A stretch of DNA of 64,000 nucleotides, taken from contig NZ_CANMBJ010000002.1 of assembly GCF_947496075.1 (NCBI RefSeq), forward strand, positions 868,001-932,000, written 5' to 3'. Positions 20,121-30,399 of this stretch are shown here, piece by piece. Made by a program: the position numbers and the translations under genes. The notes under the pieces were generated by a model. It worked only from the letters and a program-made list of their open reading frames with translations, did no database searches and was not told the DNA's origin. The stretch's first letter is position 1. Each line of letters opens with the position of its first letter. This DNA is from an uncultured Tateyamaria sp. (GTDB lineage: Bacteria; Pseudomonadota; Alphaproteobacteria; Rhodobacterales; Rhodobacteraceae).

Positions 20121-20539
20121 CAGATGACAAGAACAACCCCTTTGCCGCGATGCTGGCCCAGATGCAGGAGATGACCAAAGCGTTTCCGCAAATGGCGGCG
20201 TTCGATCCGTCGAAAGGGTTTGATCCCAAGATGTTCGAGGCCCTGTGGCCGACCATGCCCAAGGATTTGATGGAGACGTGGTTTGGCAACAAACTCAATG
20301 AGAATGGGCTGGATGCCAAAACCCGGCTCCTGCTGACCCTTGCCGGGCTGACCATGCAAGGTGCCCAGGCTGATACGGCCATTCGCCAGACCGTGCGACA
20401 CGCACGCGAGGCGGGTGCCACCGACCAACAGATTTCCGAGACTTTGGGCATGATGGCGATGTTTGCCGGTGTGCCCGCCATGACCCGTGCGATGGCATTG
20501 GCCCAAGAGGTCATGGGTGACGACGAGGACGAGACATGA
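20117..20539 (+). CDS. carboxymuconolactone decarboxylase (CMD)-like protein
   Basis: A 140-residue helical protein whose second half resembles the CMD/AhpD fold ([37 protein letters not shown] and [19 protein letters not shown]). Unlike AhpD it has no cysteine at all, so the CxxC peroxidase chemistry is impossible. The first 60 residues are Met/Phe/Pro-rich and variable. It overlaps both neighbours by four bases, implying translational coupling with nuoJ. Role unknown. Confidence 0.65.
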   Translation: MTDDKNNPFAAMLAQMQEMTKAFPQMAAFDPSKGFDPKMFEALWPTMPKDLMETWFGNKLNENGLDAKTRLLLTLAGLTMQGAQADTAIRQTVRHAREAGATDQQISETLGMMAMFAGVPAMTRAMALAQEVMGDDEDET

Positions 20540-21138
20540 CTGTATTTGCCTTCTACCTCTTTGCGATCAGCGTGATCGCGGGCGGCCTGTTCACCGTGAT
20601 CAGCCGCAACCCCGTCCACTCGGTCCTATGGTTGATCCTGTCCTTCCTAAGCGCGGCGGGCTTGTTCGTGCTCTTGGGCGCTGAGTTCGTCGCGATGCTT
20701 TTGATCATTGTCTATGTGGGCGCGGTCGCGGTGCTGTTCCTTTTTGTTGTGATGATGCTGGACGTGGACTTTGCCGAGCTGAAGGCGGAGATGGCGAAGT
20801 ACATGCCGCTTGCGCTGCTGATCGCCGTGGTGATCCTGATGCAGTTCGTCATGGCTTTCGGCGCATGGGAGTCGAATGCTGCCGCCGAAGGGCTGCGTGC
20901 TCAGGTAACACCGGTGGATCGGCATAACACCGAGGCGCTTGGGATGATCCTTTACGACCAATATTTCCTGCTCTTCCAGCTTGCGGGTCTGATACTGCTG
21001 GTCGCCATGGTGGGTGCAATCGTGCTGACCCTGCGCCACCGTTCAGACGTGAAGCGACAGGACGTTATCGCCCAGATGATGCGCGACCCTGCGACAGCGA
21101 TGGAGCTGAAGGATGTCAAGCCGGGGCAGGGGCTGTAA
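20536..21138 (+). CDS. nuoJ: NADH-quinone oxidoreductase subunit J
   Basis: A 200-residue membrane subunit with five predicted helices. [20 protein letters not shown] and [20 protein letters not shown] are the conserved regions, with Tyr-Val-Gly-Ala in the third helix at the known pi-bulge position. The start overlaps the preceding stop (ATGA). Confidence 0.96.
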   Translation: MTVFAFYLFAISVIAGGLFTVISRNPVHSVLWLILSFLSAAGLFVLLGAEFVAMLLIIVYVGAVAVLFLFVVMMLDVDFAELKAEMAKYMPLALLIAVVILMQFVMAFGAWESNAAAEGLRAQVTPVDRHNTEALGMILYDQYFLLFQLAGLILLVAMVGAIVLTLRHRSDVKRQDVIAQMMRDPATAMELKDVKPGQGL

Positions 21139-21141
21139 CCC

Positions 21142-21612
21142 TTGATTCAACGGTGCATATATCTTGCAGCATTTGTCGCGATGCTTGGTGGTGAGGCCGT
21201 TGCCTTGGCCCTGACCGATTGTGACCGCACCACGCATATCTCGCATGGCGGTCAGGCTGACCACGTCGATCTGGGCGAGGGTCGCGTGATGTGGCGTGAC
21301 TGGTGGAGCCAGGAAGGGACGGCGACGTCGTTTTCGGTTGTAGATTGCGCGCCCGGCACAGCTCTGAGCTTCCGTACGCAAGAAGAGAACATGGGCAATC
21401 GTTTGCCCTTTGACCGGACCGAGAAGGCGCTGGCTGTGATTTATCGCCACGAAAGTGGGGCACGGGCTTTTGCCAGTTTTGACCGCATGGCCGCCGATCT
21501 GGACGGCATTGCGAGAGACATCGACATCATCACGCTGGACGCAGAGCCTTGTGCCTGCGCGGCACTCTATCCCGAGGCTCGGGGCGAGAAGACGGAATTC
21601 ATGCTGGGCTGA
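21142..21612 (+). CDS. hypothetical exported protein between nuoJ and nuoK
   Basis: A 156-residue protein with a probable signal peptide (IYLAAFVAMLGGEAVALA) and a mature domain containing four cysteines (TDCDRTTHI, VVDCAPG and EPCACAALY). The assumed start is TTG at 21142, four bases after the nuoJ stop; an ATG at 21181 would cut the signal, so TTG is preferred, though the ribosome-binding site is poor. No family is recognised. A periplasmic location follows if the signal is real. Confidence 0.55.
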   Translation: MIQRCIYLAAFVAMLGGEAVALALTDCDRTTHISHGGQADHVDLGEGRVMWRDWWSQEGTATSFSVVDCAPGTALSFRTQEENMGNRLPFDRTEKALAVIYRHESGARAFASFDRMAADLDGIARDIDIITLDAEPCACAALYPEARGEKTEFMLG

Positions 21613-21657
21613 GCCCCGCAACAGACGACAAGCGGGGACACACCCCGGAGGGACGAC

Positions 21658-21963
21658 ATGATAGGACTTGAGCATTACCTGACCGTCGCGGCGACGCTGT
21701 TCGTCATTGGCATCTTCGGGCTTTTCCTGAACCGCAAGAACGTGATCATCCTGCTGATGAGCATCGAGTTGATGCTGCTGGCGGTGAACATCAATCTTGT
21801 CGCCTTCTCGTCTTTCTTGGATGACCTCGTGGGGCAGGTGTTCACCCTGTTCGTGCTGACCGTCGCTGCGGCTGAGGCCGCCATCGGTTTGGCCATCCTG
21901 GTCTGTTTTTTCCGCAACCGCGGCACCATCGCCGTCGAAGACGTCAACGTGATGAAGGGCTAA
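21658..21963 (+). CDS. nuoK: NADH-quinone oxidoreductase subunit K
   Basis: A 101-residue membrane subunit with three helices, related to MrpC of multisubunit antiporters. The conserved glutamates lie in [19 protein letters not shown] and [19 protein letters not shown] lies just before the start (21648-21652). It is followed six bases later by nuoL. Confidence 0.97.
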   Translation: MIGLEHYLTVAATLFVIGIFGLFLNRKNVIILLMSIELMLLAVNINLVAFSSFLDDLVGQVFTLFVLTVAAAEAAIGLAILVCFFRNRGTIAVEDVNVMKG

Positions 21964-21969
21964 GTCACA

Positions 21970-24093
21970 ATGGAAACCATCATCCTCTTTGCCCCCCTCG
22001 TTGGCGCGCTGCTGTGCGGGTTCGGCTGGCGCATTTTTGGCGAAACCGCAGCCATGTGGATCGCGACGGGCCTGTTGTTCCTGTCGGCCATCCTGTCCTG
22101 GATCGTGTTCCTGACCTTTGACGGCACGACCGAGCAGATCCAGATTCTGCGCTTCATCGAAAGCGGGAGCCTCAGCACTGATTGGTCCATTCGTCTCGAC
22201 CGGCTGACGGCCATCATGCTGATCGTGATCACCACGGTATCGTCGCTCGTTCACCTGTATTCCTTTGGCTACATGGACCACGACCCGCAGTGGAAAGAGG
22301 GCGAAAGCTACAAGCCGCGCTTTTTTGCTTACCTATCGTTCTTCACCTTCGCGATGTTGATGCTGGTGACAGCAGACAACCTTGTTCAGATGTTCTTTGG
22401 CTGGGAAGGCGTGGGTGTCGCCTCGTACCTGTTGATCGGGTTCTACTATCGCAAGCCGTCGGCCAATGCGGCCGCTATCAAGGCGTTTGTGGTCAACCGC
22501 GTGGGGGACTTCGGTTTTGCCTTGGGTATTTTCGCGCTGTTTTTCCTTACCGACTCAATCAAGTTCGACGACATCTTTGCGGCTGCACCCGAGCTGGCGC
22601 AAACGCAGCTGACCTTCCTATGGAGCGAGTGGAACGCGGCGAACCTGATCGCCTTCCTGTTGTTCATCGGGGCCATGGGCAAATCGGCGCAACTGTTCCT
22701 GCACACCTGGTTGCCTGACGCAATGGAAGGGCCGACGCCTGTGTCGGCGCTGATCCACGCCGCGACCATGGTGACGGCGGGTGTGTTCCTTGTGTGCCGG
22801 ATGTCGCCGCTGATGGAGTTCGCACCCGAGGCGATGGCGTTTGTCACCTTCCTCGGCGCGGCCACCGCGTTCTTTGCCGCGACCGTGGGTCTGGTGCAGA
22901 CCGACATCAAGCGTGTGATCGCTTATTCAACCTGCTCGCAGCTTGGTTACATGTTCGTTGCGGCAGGTGTCGGCATGTATTCGGCAGCCATGTTCCACCT
23001 GCTGACACACGCCTTCTTCAAGGCGATGCTGTTCCTTGGCGCGGGTTCGGTCATCCATGCGATGCATCACGAACAGGACATGATGAACTACGGCAACCTG
23101 CGGAAGAAGATCCCCTACACGTTCTGGGCGATGATGATCGGCACATTGGCGATCACCGGCGTTGGCATCCCTGTCTGGATCTTCACGCTGGGAGAAATCC
23201 CGATTGGCTTTGCAGGCTTCCAGTCCAAGGACGCGATTGTGGAAAGCGCCTATGCAGCTGGCACCGGGTTCAGCTTCTGGGCGCTTGTGATTGCCGCGCT
23301 GTTCACCAGCTTCTACTCGTGGCGTCTGATGTTCCTGACTTTCTACGGCGAGGCGCGGGGCGACAAGCACACCCATGACCACGCCCATGAAAGCCCAATG
23401 ACGATGATCGTTCCACTGGGCGTTCTGAGCATCGGCGCGATCTTTGCCGGGATGGTCTGGTACGGGTCTTTCTTTGGTCACACGGATCAGGTCGCCAAGT
23501 TCTATGGCATTCCTTATGCGGAAGAGAGCCATGGGGATGACCATGCCAAGGCTGACGATCATGGCGATGATCATGCCGAGGGCAAAGCGGATGATCATGG
23601 CAAGGCGGACGAGCATCACTACATGTTCGCCGGGGAGCCGGGGCAGGGCGCCATCTATATCGGCGAGGGCAACACCGTTCTGGATGACGCCCACAAGGTG
23701 CCCTACTGGGTGAAAACTTCGCCCTTTGCTGCGATGCTGATCGGCTTCCTGTTTGCATACTGGTTCTACATCAAGAACCCTGAGCTGCCGAAGCGCCTAG
23801 CCGAGAGCCAGCGCCCTCTCTACCTGTTCCTCAAGAACAAGTGGTACTTTGACGAGCTCTATAACGTCGTCTTCGTTCAATCTGCCATTTGGATTGGCAA
23901 GAAGCTTTGGAAGAAGGGGGATGGCAACGTCATTGACGGGACCATCAACGGCGTGTCGATGGGCATCGTGCCCTTCTTTACCCGCCTCGCGGGCCGCGCG
24001 CAGTCCGGCTACATCTTTACCTATGCCTTCGCCATGGTGATCGGGATCGCGGTCCTTGTCACCTGGATGACGCTCAGCGGAGGAGCGAACTGA
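21970..24093 (+). CDS. nuoL: NADH-quinone oxidoreductase subunit L
   Basis: A 707-residue antiporter-like membrane subunit, the distal proton-pumping module with the long lateral helix. [20 protein letters not shown] and [20 protein letters not shown] are typical, with key Glu and Lys residues. The size is larger than average because of a His/Asp-rich loop between late helices: KHTHDHAHE near 23370-23395, then a run of [16 protein letters not shown]-like repeats encoded around 23530-23622. That loop could bind metal or be a simple low-complexity insert. The stop overlaps the nuoM start by one base. Confidence 0.97.
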   Translation: METIILFAPLVGALLCGFGWRIFGETAAMWIATGLLFLSAILSWIVFLTFDGTTEQIQILRFIESGSLSTDWSIRLDRLTAIMLIVITTVSSLVHLYSFGYMDHDPQWKEGESYKPRFFAYLSFFTFAMLMLVTADNLVQMFFGWEGVGVASYLLIGFYYRKPSANAAAIKAFVVNRVGDFGFALGIFALFFLTDSIKFDDIFAAAPELAQTQLTFLWSEWNAANLIAFLLFIGAMGKSAQLFLHTWLPDAMEGPTPVSALIHAATMVTAGVFLVCRMSPLMEFAPEAMAFVTFLGAATAFFAATVGLVQTDIKRVIAYSTCSQLGYMFVAAGVGMYSAAMFHLLTHAFFKAMLFLGAGSVIHAMHHEQDMMNYGNLRKKIPYTFWAMMIGTLAITGVGIPVWIFTLGEIPIGFAGFQSKDAIVESAYAAGTGFSFWALVIAALFTSFYSWRLMFLTFYGEARGDKHTHDHAHESPMTMIVPLGVLSIGAIFAGMVWYGSFFGHTDQVAKFYGIPYAEESHGDDHAKADDHGDDHAEGKADDHGKADEHHYMFAGEPGQGAIYIGEGNTVLDDAHKVPYWVKTSPFAAMLIGFLFAYWFYIKNPELPKRLAESQRPLYLFLKNKWYFDELYNVVFVQSAIWIGKKLWKKGDGNVIDGTINGVSMGIVPFFTRLAGRAQSGYIFTYAFAMVIGIAVLVTWMTLSGGAN

Positions 24094-25634
24094 TGGACAA
24101 TATCCTTTCCATCACCACTTTCATGCCCGCGCTGGCAGCGTTGATCCTGGCGGTGTTTCTGCGGGGCGAGGATGAAGCTGCGCAGCGCAATGCCAAGTGG
24201 GTGGCCATGGCCACGACAGTTATCACCTTCATCGCGTCGCTGTTCATCCTGTTCGAGTTTGATCCTAACGACACCGGCTTCCAGTTCGTGGAAGAGGGCA
24301 CGTGGATCATGGGCCTGACCTACAAGATGGGGGTCGACGGCATCAGCGTTCTGTTCGTGATGCTGACGACGTTTATCATGCCGTTGGTCATTGCCGCGTC
24401 TTGGTCCGTGACGGACCGGGTCAAGGAATACATGATTGCCTTCCTACTTCTGGAAACGCTCATGCTGGGTGTGTTCATGGCGCTGGACCTGGTGCTGTTC
24501 TACCTGTTCTTCGAGGCCGGTCTGATCCCGATGTTCCTGATCATCGGCATCTGGGGCGGGGCGAACCGCATTTATGCGTCGTTCAAATTCTTCCTCTACA
24601 CCTTCCTCGGCTCGGTACTGATGCTGGTGGCGATGGTCGGGATGTATGCCGATGCCGGCACCACCGATATCGAGACGCTGCTGAACCACCAGTTCCGGAC
24701 AGAGACGTTCAGCTTGCTGGGCATTCAGATTGTCGGCGGGATGCAGACGCTGCTGTTCCTCGCCTTCTTCGCCAGTTTTGCAGTGAAGATGCCGATGTGG
24801 CCGGTGCATACGTGGTTGCCAGATGCGCACGTTCAGGCCCCAACGGCCGGGTCGGTCGTGCTGGCCGCCATCCTTCTGAAGCTTGGTGGCTACGGCTTTA
24901 TCCGCTTCTCAATCGGCATGTTCCCGGTTGGATCCGATGTGATGGCCCCGCTTGTGCTATGGATGTCGGCGATTGCGATTGTCTACACCTCGCTTGTGGC
25001 GCTTGTGCAAGAGGACATGAAGAAGCTGATTGCCTATTCGTCGGTGGCCCACATGGGTTTTGTGACGATGGGCATCTTTGCCGCCAACCAACAGGGGCTG
25101 GATGGTGCGATCTTCCAGATGCTTAGCCACGGGTTCATCTCAGGCGCGCTCTTCCTGTGTGTTGGCGTGATCTATGACCGGATGCACACGCGGGACATTG
25201 ACGCCTATGGCGGTCTGGTGAACCGGATGCCGGCCTACGCGCTGATCTTCATGTTGTTCACCATGGCCAATGTAGGCCTGCCGGGCACGTCCGGGTTTGT
25301 CGGCGAATTCCTGACGCTGATGGCGGTGTTCCAGGTCAACACATGGGTCGCGGCTGTGGCGACGACCGGTGTGATCTTCTCTGCCGCCTATGCACTATGG
25401 CTCTATCGCCGAGTGGTTATGGGTGACCTGATCAAGGAAAGCCTGAAGTCGATCACCGATATGAGCCGCCGAGAGCGGGCAATCTTTGCCCCGCTGGTGG
25501 TGATGACGATCCTGCTGGGTGTGTATCCGGCGCTGATCCTCGACATTATTGGCCCGTCGGTGGCTGCCCTTGTGACCCAATACGATACGGCACTGGCCGC
25601 GGCGGAAGCTGCGACGCAGTTCGCCGAAAACTAA
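24093..25634 (+). CDS. nuoM: NADH-quinone oxidoreductase subunit M
   Basis: A 513-residue antiporter-like membrane subunit with about 14 helices. [17 protein letters not shown] contains the conserved Glu, [20 protein letters not shown] and [13 protein letters not shown] are signature regions, and a pump-domain Lys is present. Length is normal. It starts on the last base of nuoL and is followed ten bases later by nuoN. Confidence 0.97.
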   Translation: MDNILSITTFMPALAALILAVFLRGEDEAAQRNAKWVAMATTVITFIASLFILFEFDPNDTGFQFVEEGTWIMGLTYKMGVDGISVLFVMLTTFIMPLVIAASWSVTDRVKEYMIAFLLLETLMLGVFMALDLVLFYLFFEAGLIPMFLIIGIWGGANRIYASFKFFLYTFLGSVLMLVAMVGMYADAGTTDIETLLNHQFRTETFSLLGIQIVGGMQTLLFLAFFASFAVKMPMWPVHTWLPDAHVQAPTAGSVVLAAILLKLGGYGFIRFSIGMFPVGSDVMAPLVLWMSAIAIVYTSLVALVQEDMKKLIAYSSVAHMGFVTMGIFAANQQGLDGAIFQMLSHGFISGALFLCVGVIYDRMHTRDIDAYGGLVNRMPAYALIFMLFTMANVGLPGTSGFVGEFLTLMAVFQVNTWVAAVATTGVIFSAAYALWLYRRVVMGDLIKESLKSITDMSRRERAIFAPLVVMTILLGVYPALILDIIGPSVAALVTQYDTALAAAEAATQFAEN

Positions 25635-25644
25635 GGACGCTGAT

Positions 25645-27081
25645 ATGTCTGCTGATCTGACCATCATCCTGCCCGAGATCCTGCTGAGCGTCTTTGCCAT
25701 GCTGGGTCTCATCGGGGCGGTTTACACGTCCAAGGACGGCCTCGCGTCACCTTTGCTTTGGGCGACATCAGCCGTGTTCCTGGCCGTTGCCGCTTGGATC
25801 GGGTTTGCGGGTGAGGGGACGAATGTCGCCTTTGGCGGCATGTTCGTTGATGACGGGTTTTCGCGCTTTGCCAAGGTCACGATCCTTGTGTCCGCCGCCG
25901 CAGTCCTGTTGATGAGCGAAGGTTACATGTCGCAGCGTGGGCTGCTGCGCTTTGAATACCCGATGCTGGTTGTTCTGGCGGTGGTCGGCATGATGACCAT
26001 GGTCTCCGCCGGTGATCTGATGGCGCTCTATATGGGCCTCGAATTGCAGTCGCTGGCTTTGTACGTGGTGGCGTCCTTGCGCCGCGATTCTGTGAAGTCG
26101 ACCGAGGCGGGTCTGAAGTATTTTGTGCTGGGCGCATTGTCCTCCGGCTTGCTGCTCTATGGTGCGTCGCTGGTTTATGGCTATGCGGGCACCACGCTGT
26201 TCTCCGGCATTGTGCAAGTCGCGGAAGAGGGCGTGTCGCTTGGCCTGCTCTTCGGTCTCGTCTTCCTGATGGCTGGCTTTGCGTTCAAAGTTTCGGCTGT
26301 GCCCTTCCATATGTGGACACCGGACGTTTATGAGGGATCGCCCACGCCGGTTACAGCGTTCTTTGCAACGGCCCCCAAGATGGCAGCCATGGCGTTGTTT
26401 GCCCGGGTGATGCATGACGCCTTTGGCGGCGCGGTGGCCGACTGGCAGCAGGTGATGGCGCTGTTGTCTGTGCTGTCGATGTTCCTTGGGGCCTTCGCTG
26501 CTATCGGCCAGACCAACATCAAGCGGCTGATGGCGTTTTCGTCCATTGCCCATATGGGCTATGCCCTCATGGGGTTGGCGGCAGGCACCGTACTGGGTGT
26601 ACAGGCGATGTTGGTCTACATGGCGATCTACGTGACCATGAACGTGGGTACCTTTGCCTTCATCCTTATGATGGAGAAGGACGGGCAGCCGGTGGTCGAG
26701 ATCGACTCGCTCAAAATGTATTCCAAGCGCGAACCGGGCAAGGCGCTGGCAATGCTGGTGTTGCTGTTTTCGCTTGCTGGCGTTCCACCGATGCTGGGCT
26801 TCTTTGGCAAACTCTATGTGCTGCGCGCGGCCTATGAGGGCGGACTGGCATGGTTGGCCATCGCGGGTGTGATCGCATCCGTGATCGGTGCCTACTATTA
26901 CCTGCGCATTGTCTTCTACATGTACTTTGGCGACACGGATGAAGAGCGTCTGAACGGCGGTAAATCCCCGATCCTGTGGGCGATGCTGATGGGCTCGGCC
27001 GCCGTCATGGTGCTGGGGATCATCAACATGTTCGGTGTCGAAGGGGCTGCTGCCGCGGCTGCGCTGACCTTGGTGAACTAG
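25645..27081 (+). CDS. nuoN: NADH-quinone oxidoreductase subunit N
   Basis: A 478-residue antiporter-like membrane subunit, last gene of the nuo set. [19 protein letters not shown] and [20 protein letters not shown] identify it, with [17 protein letters not shown] as the pump helix. About 55 bases separate it from birA in the same direction, so readthrough into birA-coaX-rnj is likely, since only a very weak hairpin lies between. Confidence 0.97.
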   Translation: MSADLTIILPEILLSVFAMLGLIGAVYTSKDGLASPLLWATSAVFLAVAAWIGFAGEGTNVAFGGMFVDDGFSRFAKVTILVSAAAVLLMSEGYMSQRGLLRFEYPMLVVLAVVGMMTMVSAGDLMALYMGLELQSLALYVVASLRRDSVKSTEAGLKYFVLGALSSGLLLYGASLVYGYAGTTLFSGIVQVAEEGVSLGLLFGLVFLMAGFAFKVSAVPFHMWTPDVYEGSPTPVTAFFATAPKMAAMALFARVMHDAFGGAVADWQQVMALLSVLSMFLGAFAAIGQTNIKRLMAFSSIAHMGYALMGLAAGTVLGVQAMLVYMAIYVTMNVGTFAFILMMEKDGQPVVEIDSLKMYSKREPGKALAMLVLLFSLAGVPPMLGFFGKLYVLRAAYEGGLAWLAIAGVIASVIGAYYYLRIVFYMYFGDTDEERLNGGKSPILWAMLMGSAAVMVLGIINMFGVEGAAAAAALTLVN

Positions 27082-27135
27082 GGCGCCTTTGACACACCGG
27101 CCCTTCGGGGAGGATTTTTTGGAAACAGGGAAGTC

Positions 27136-27885
27136 ATGACCGCTTGGCCCTCAGGATATGGGCGGCGCGTACTGCCGTCGGTGGATTCAACCCTGAGCGA
27201 GGCGGCGCGTATCGCATCCGATCTGGCGGGACCGGAGTGGCTTTTGGCGCTGGAGCAAACCGCAGCGCGTGGGCGTCGCGGTCGGACTTGGGCGATGCCG
27301 GCCGGCAACTTTGCTGGCACGTTGGTGTTGCCGTTGGACGAGGCGCCAGGGCAGGCTGCCTTGCGGTCTTTTGTCATGTCTCTGGCCCTTCGCGATGCGT
27401 TTGTGGCCGCAACGGGTCGAGAGGATGTGTTCGCTCTGAAGTGGCCCAATGATGTGCTGCTGCGCGGTGGCAAAGTGGCCGGTATCCTGCTGGAGAGCGT
27501 TGGCAGTGGTGCGCGGGTCACTCATTTGGCAATTGGGGTGGGCGTAAACCTTGCTGCAGCGCCTGACGCATCTCAGGTAGAAGAAGGGGCGCTGCCGCCC
27601 GTGGCGCTCAAGCCGACGCTCGGAGCGGATATCTCGCCGGAAAGCTTCCTGGACTTGCTAGCGGCTGCCTACGCGCGTTACGAAGACCAATTCCGAACTT
27701 ATGGGTTTGATCCGATCCGCACCGCTTGGCGCGCGCACGCGGCCAAAATGGGCGAGGTTATCACGGCCCGCACGACGCGCGACACACATGTCGGTACTTT
27801 CATGGACGTGGACCGCGATGGTCAACTTGTTCTAGAGACGGCCAAGGGCCGGATCACCATCCCGGCGGGCGACGTCTATTTCTGA
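27136..27885 (+). CDS. birA: biotin--[acetyl-CoA-carboxylase] ligase
   Basis: A 249-residue biotin protein ligase that forms biotinyl-AMP and transfers biotin to lysine on carboxylase subunits, including the MccA encoded at the left of the window. ARGRRGRTWAMPAGNFAGTL is the biotin/ATP loop and KWPNDVLLRGGKVAGILLE the catalytic core; a small C-terminal SH3-like domain follows. It lacks the N-terminal HTH of E. coli BirA, so it is a class I ligase without repressor function. It heads a tight group with coaX and rnj, as often found after nuoN in this order. Confidence 0.95.
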   Translation: MTAWPSGYGRRVLPSVDSTLSEAARIASDLAGPEWLLALEQTAARGRRGRTWAMPAGNFAGTLVLPLDEAPGQAALRSFVMSLALRDAFVAATGREDVFALKWPNDVLLRGGKVAGILLESVGSGARVTHLAIGVGVNLAAAPDASQVEEGALPPVALKPTLGADISPESFLDLLAAAYARYEDQFRTYGFDPIRTAWRAHAAKMGEVITARTTRDTHVGTFMDVDRDGQLVLETAKGRITIPAGDVYF

Positions 27886-27898
27886 AAAGGGGCATACG

Positions 27899-28672
27899 AT
27901 GCTTCTAACCATCGATTGCGGCAACACGAACACAGTCTTCTCGATCTGGGATGGAAGAGAGTTCCTTGCCACATGGCGCGCCTCGACCGAATGGCAGCGC
28001 ACTGCGGATCAATACTATGTCTGGCTGTCGACCCTGATGGAGTTCCAGAAGCTGGACGTGGACATCACGGATGTCATCATTTCATCCACGGTTCCCCGCG
28101 TTGTCTTCAACCTGCGCGTCCTGTGTGACCGCTATTTTAACTGCCGTCCTTACGTTGTGGGCAAGTCTGACTGTTTACTGCCAGCACCGCCGCGCGTGGA
28201 TGAAGGGACACAGATTGGTCCAGACCGTCTGGTCAACACGGCGGGGGCTTATGACCGGTGTGGCGGCGACCTGATCGTTGTGGATTTTGGGACCGCGACC
28301 ACCTTTGACGTCGTGGCCTCCGACGGTGCCTATGTCGGTGGGGTTATCGCACCCGGTGTGAACTTGAGCCTTGAGGCCCTACATAGTGCAGCGGCAGCAC
28401 TGCCACATGTCGATATTACCAAGCCGCAGGCCGTTGTGGGCACGAACACCGTGGCCTGTATGCAGTCTGGCGTCTTTTGGGGTTACGTGGGCCTTGTTCG
28501 TGAGATATGTGCCCGGATTAAAGCGGAGCGCGCCCGCGAGATGCGCGTGATCTCGACAGGAGGGCTGGCCCCCCTGTTTCAGCAGTCCGAGCCGCTGTTT
28601 GACGACTTTCAAGACGATTTGACGATGCATGGCCTGACGGTCATCCATCGCTACAACAAGGAAAACAACTGA
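27899..28672 (+). CDS. coaX: type III pantothenate kinase
   Basis: A 257-residue kinase catalysing the first step of coenzyme A synthesis. Motifs of the ASKHA-fold CoaX family are visible: MLLTIDCGNTNTVFSIWDG (phosphate 1), GPDRLVNTAGA (pantothenate-binding region) and VVDFGTATTFDVV (phosphate 2). An AAAGGGG precedes the ATG. It lies thirteen bases after birA and four before rnj. Confidence 0.95.
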   Translation: MLLTIDCGNTNTVFSIWDGREFLATWRASTEWQRTADQYYVWLSTLMEFQKLDVDITDVIISSTVPRVVFNLRVLCDRYFNCRPYVVGKSDCLLPAPPRVDEGTQIGPDRLVNTAGAYDRCGGDLIVVDFGTATTFDVVASDGAYVGGVIAPGVNLSLEALHSAAAALPHVDITKPQAVVGTNTVACMQSGVFWGYVGLVREICARIKAERAREMRVISTGGLAPLFQQSEPLFDDFQDDLTMHGLTVIHRYNKENN

Positions 28673-28676
28673 ACTT

Positions 28677-30347
28677 ATGAGCAGTGAACGTTTGATCTAC
28701 CTGCCCCTTGGGGGAGCGGGTGAAATTGGCATGAATGCCTATGTCTATGGCTATGGCCCCGAAGATGCCGAGCGGCTGATCGTGGTCGATCTGGGCGTGA
28801 CCTTTCCAGACATGGACAGCACGCCCGGTGTGGACCTGATCCTGCCCGACATCACCTGGTTGGCTGAGCGGAAGGATCGCATCGACGGTATCTTTGTCAC
28901 CCACGCCCACGAAGACCACATCGGGGCCGTCGCGCATACCTATCGCCAGCTTGGCGCACCGATCTATGCACGGCCTTTCACGGCCAATATCGCGCGTCGC
29001 AAGATGGATGAGCACGGGCACCCCGACGATGCCGTTCGGGTCGTGGCTGGATGGCCGGATCAGGTCCATGCGGGCCCTTTCCAGGTGGGCTTTCTGCCGA
29101 TGTCCCATTCGATCCCGGAAAGTGCTGCGCTGATCATCGACAGCCCCGAGGGCCGTTTGATCCATTCGGGCGACTTCAAACTGGACCCGACACCTGTTGT
29201 CGGCGAGCCTTTTGATCCAGACCTTTGGGCCGATGTGAGCAAGGATGGGGTCAAGGCGCTGATCTGTGACTCGACCAACATCTTTTCACCGCATGCAGGC
29301 CGGTCCGAGATTTCGGTGGGGCCGGAGATCGAAAAGCTGGTGCGTGGCCACACCTCGGGGATCGTGGTTGCCACAACATTTGCATCGAACGTCGCGCGGG
29401 TCAAAACGCTGGCCGAGGCGGGTGAGCGGGCAGGGCGGTCCATTGTCCTGCTGGGGCGCGCCATGCGCCGGATGATTGAGGCCGCCGTTGAGACTGGCGT
29501 CCTGACGGAGTTTCCATCGGTTGTCAGCCCGGAGGATGCCAAGAACATCCCGCGTGAAAACCTGATGCTGCTCGTCACCGGCAGTCAAGGCGAACGGCGT
29601 GCGGCGTCGGCCCAACTGGCGAATGGCAAGTACATGGGGTTGGAGCTGAAAGAGGGCGATCTGTTCCTGTTTTCATCCAAGACCATTCCGGGCAACGAGC
29701 GCGGTGTGATCCGCATCATCAACCAGCTTTCCGAAAAGGGTGTTGATGTTGTCGATGATTCATCGGGGCTCTACCACGTATCGGGGCACGCCAACCGGCC
29801 CGATCTTGAACGCCTGCAGGACATCGTGAACCCTCAGATCGTTGTTCCCATGCATGGTGAACACCGGCATTTGCGGGAACATGTCAAGCTGACCGAGGGT
29901 AAGGGGCGCGCAGGTGTCCTTGCTGTGAATGGCATGATGATTGACCTGAGCGGCAATGCCCCGAAGGTTGCGGAGTATATCGAAACCGGGCGGACGTATC
30001 TGGATGGGTCCGTGCAGATCGGTGCGTTGGACGGTGTGGTCCGTGACCGTATCCGCATGGCGCTGAACGGGCATGTGCTGGTCACGCTGATCCTGGATGA
30101 AGAGGATGAACCGCTGGGTGAGCCATGGTGTGAACTGATGGGCCTGTCCGAGACCGGGCGCAGCAATGCTGCGCTGGTTGAGGTGCTGGAAGAAGACCTG
30201 AGCCAGTTCCTTGGGCGGGCAGATGCCAAGACCTTGCGTGACGATGATAGCTTGACCGAAGCGTTGCGGCGCATCGTGCGCAAGTCGGCGCAGGATGAGA
30301 TCGGCAAGAAGCCTGAAGTGACGGTTGTGATCAGTCGGATGCACTGA
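28677..30347 (+). CDS. rnj: ribonuclease J
   Basis: A 556-residue metallo-beta-lactamase/beta-CASP ribonuclease with 5'-exonuclease and endonuclease activity in mRNA decay and rRNA maturation. The zinc motif THAHEDHIGAVAH, MSHSIPESAALII, HSGDFKLDPTP, the beta-CASP PRENLMLLVTGSQGE and the late HVSGHANRPD are present. Alphaproteobacteria commonly carry RNase J alongside RNase E. It is the last gene of birA-coaX-rnj and is followed directly by a strong terminator. Confidence 0.96.
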   Translation: MSSERLIYLPLGGAGEIGMNAYVYGYGPEDAERLIVVDLGVTFPDMDSTPGVDLILPDITWLAERKDRIDGIFVTHAHEDHIGAVAHTYRQLGAPIYARPFTANIARRKMDEHGHPDDAVRVVAGWPDQVHAGPFQVGFLPMSHSIPESAALIIDSPEGRLIHSGDFKLDPTPVVGEPFDPDLWADVSKDGVKALICDSTNIFSPHAGRSEISVGPEIEKLVRGHTSGIVVATTFASNVARVKTLAEAGERAGRSIVLLGRAMRRMIEAAVETGVLTEFPSVVSPEDAKNIPRENLMLLVTGSQGERRAASAQLANGKYMGLELKEGDLFLFSSKTIPGNERGVIRIINQLSEKGVDVVDDSSGLYHVSGHANRPDLERLQDIVNPQIVVPMHGEHRHLREHVKLTEGKGRAGVLAVNGMMIDLSGNAPKVAEYIETGRTYLDGSVQIGALDGVVRDRIRMALNGHVLVTLILDEEDEPLGEPWCELMGLSETGRSNAALVEVLEEDLSQFLGRADAKTLRDDDSLTEALRRIVRKSAQDEIGKKPEVTVVISRMH

Positions 30348-30352
30348 ACAAA

Positions 30353-30380
30353 AAAAAGGCGGGCCAAGGCCCGCCTTTTT
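30353..30380. terminator. bidirectional intrinsic terminator between rnj and the DEAD-box gene
   Basis: Inverted repeat GGCGGGCC (30358-30365) and GGCCCGCC (30368-30375), flanked by an A-run on the left and TTTTT on the right, so it works in both directions. It sits six bases after the rnj stop and 20 bases from the stop of the convergent helicase gene. It is the strongest terminator in the window. Confidence 0.9.
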
Positions 30381-30399
30381 CTTCATAAGAATGCGATGG

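Noticed and set aside
21043-22281. Open frame of 412 codons antisense to nuoJ-nuoL
   Set aside because: Same reasoning: rich in His, Gln and Asp as expected from reversed high-GC codons, and no start context.
27101-27120. CCC-TTCG-GGG followed by AGGATTTTTT between nuoN and birA
   Set aside because: The stem is only three base pairs, too weak to call a terminator, although the T-run is suggestive.
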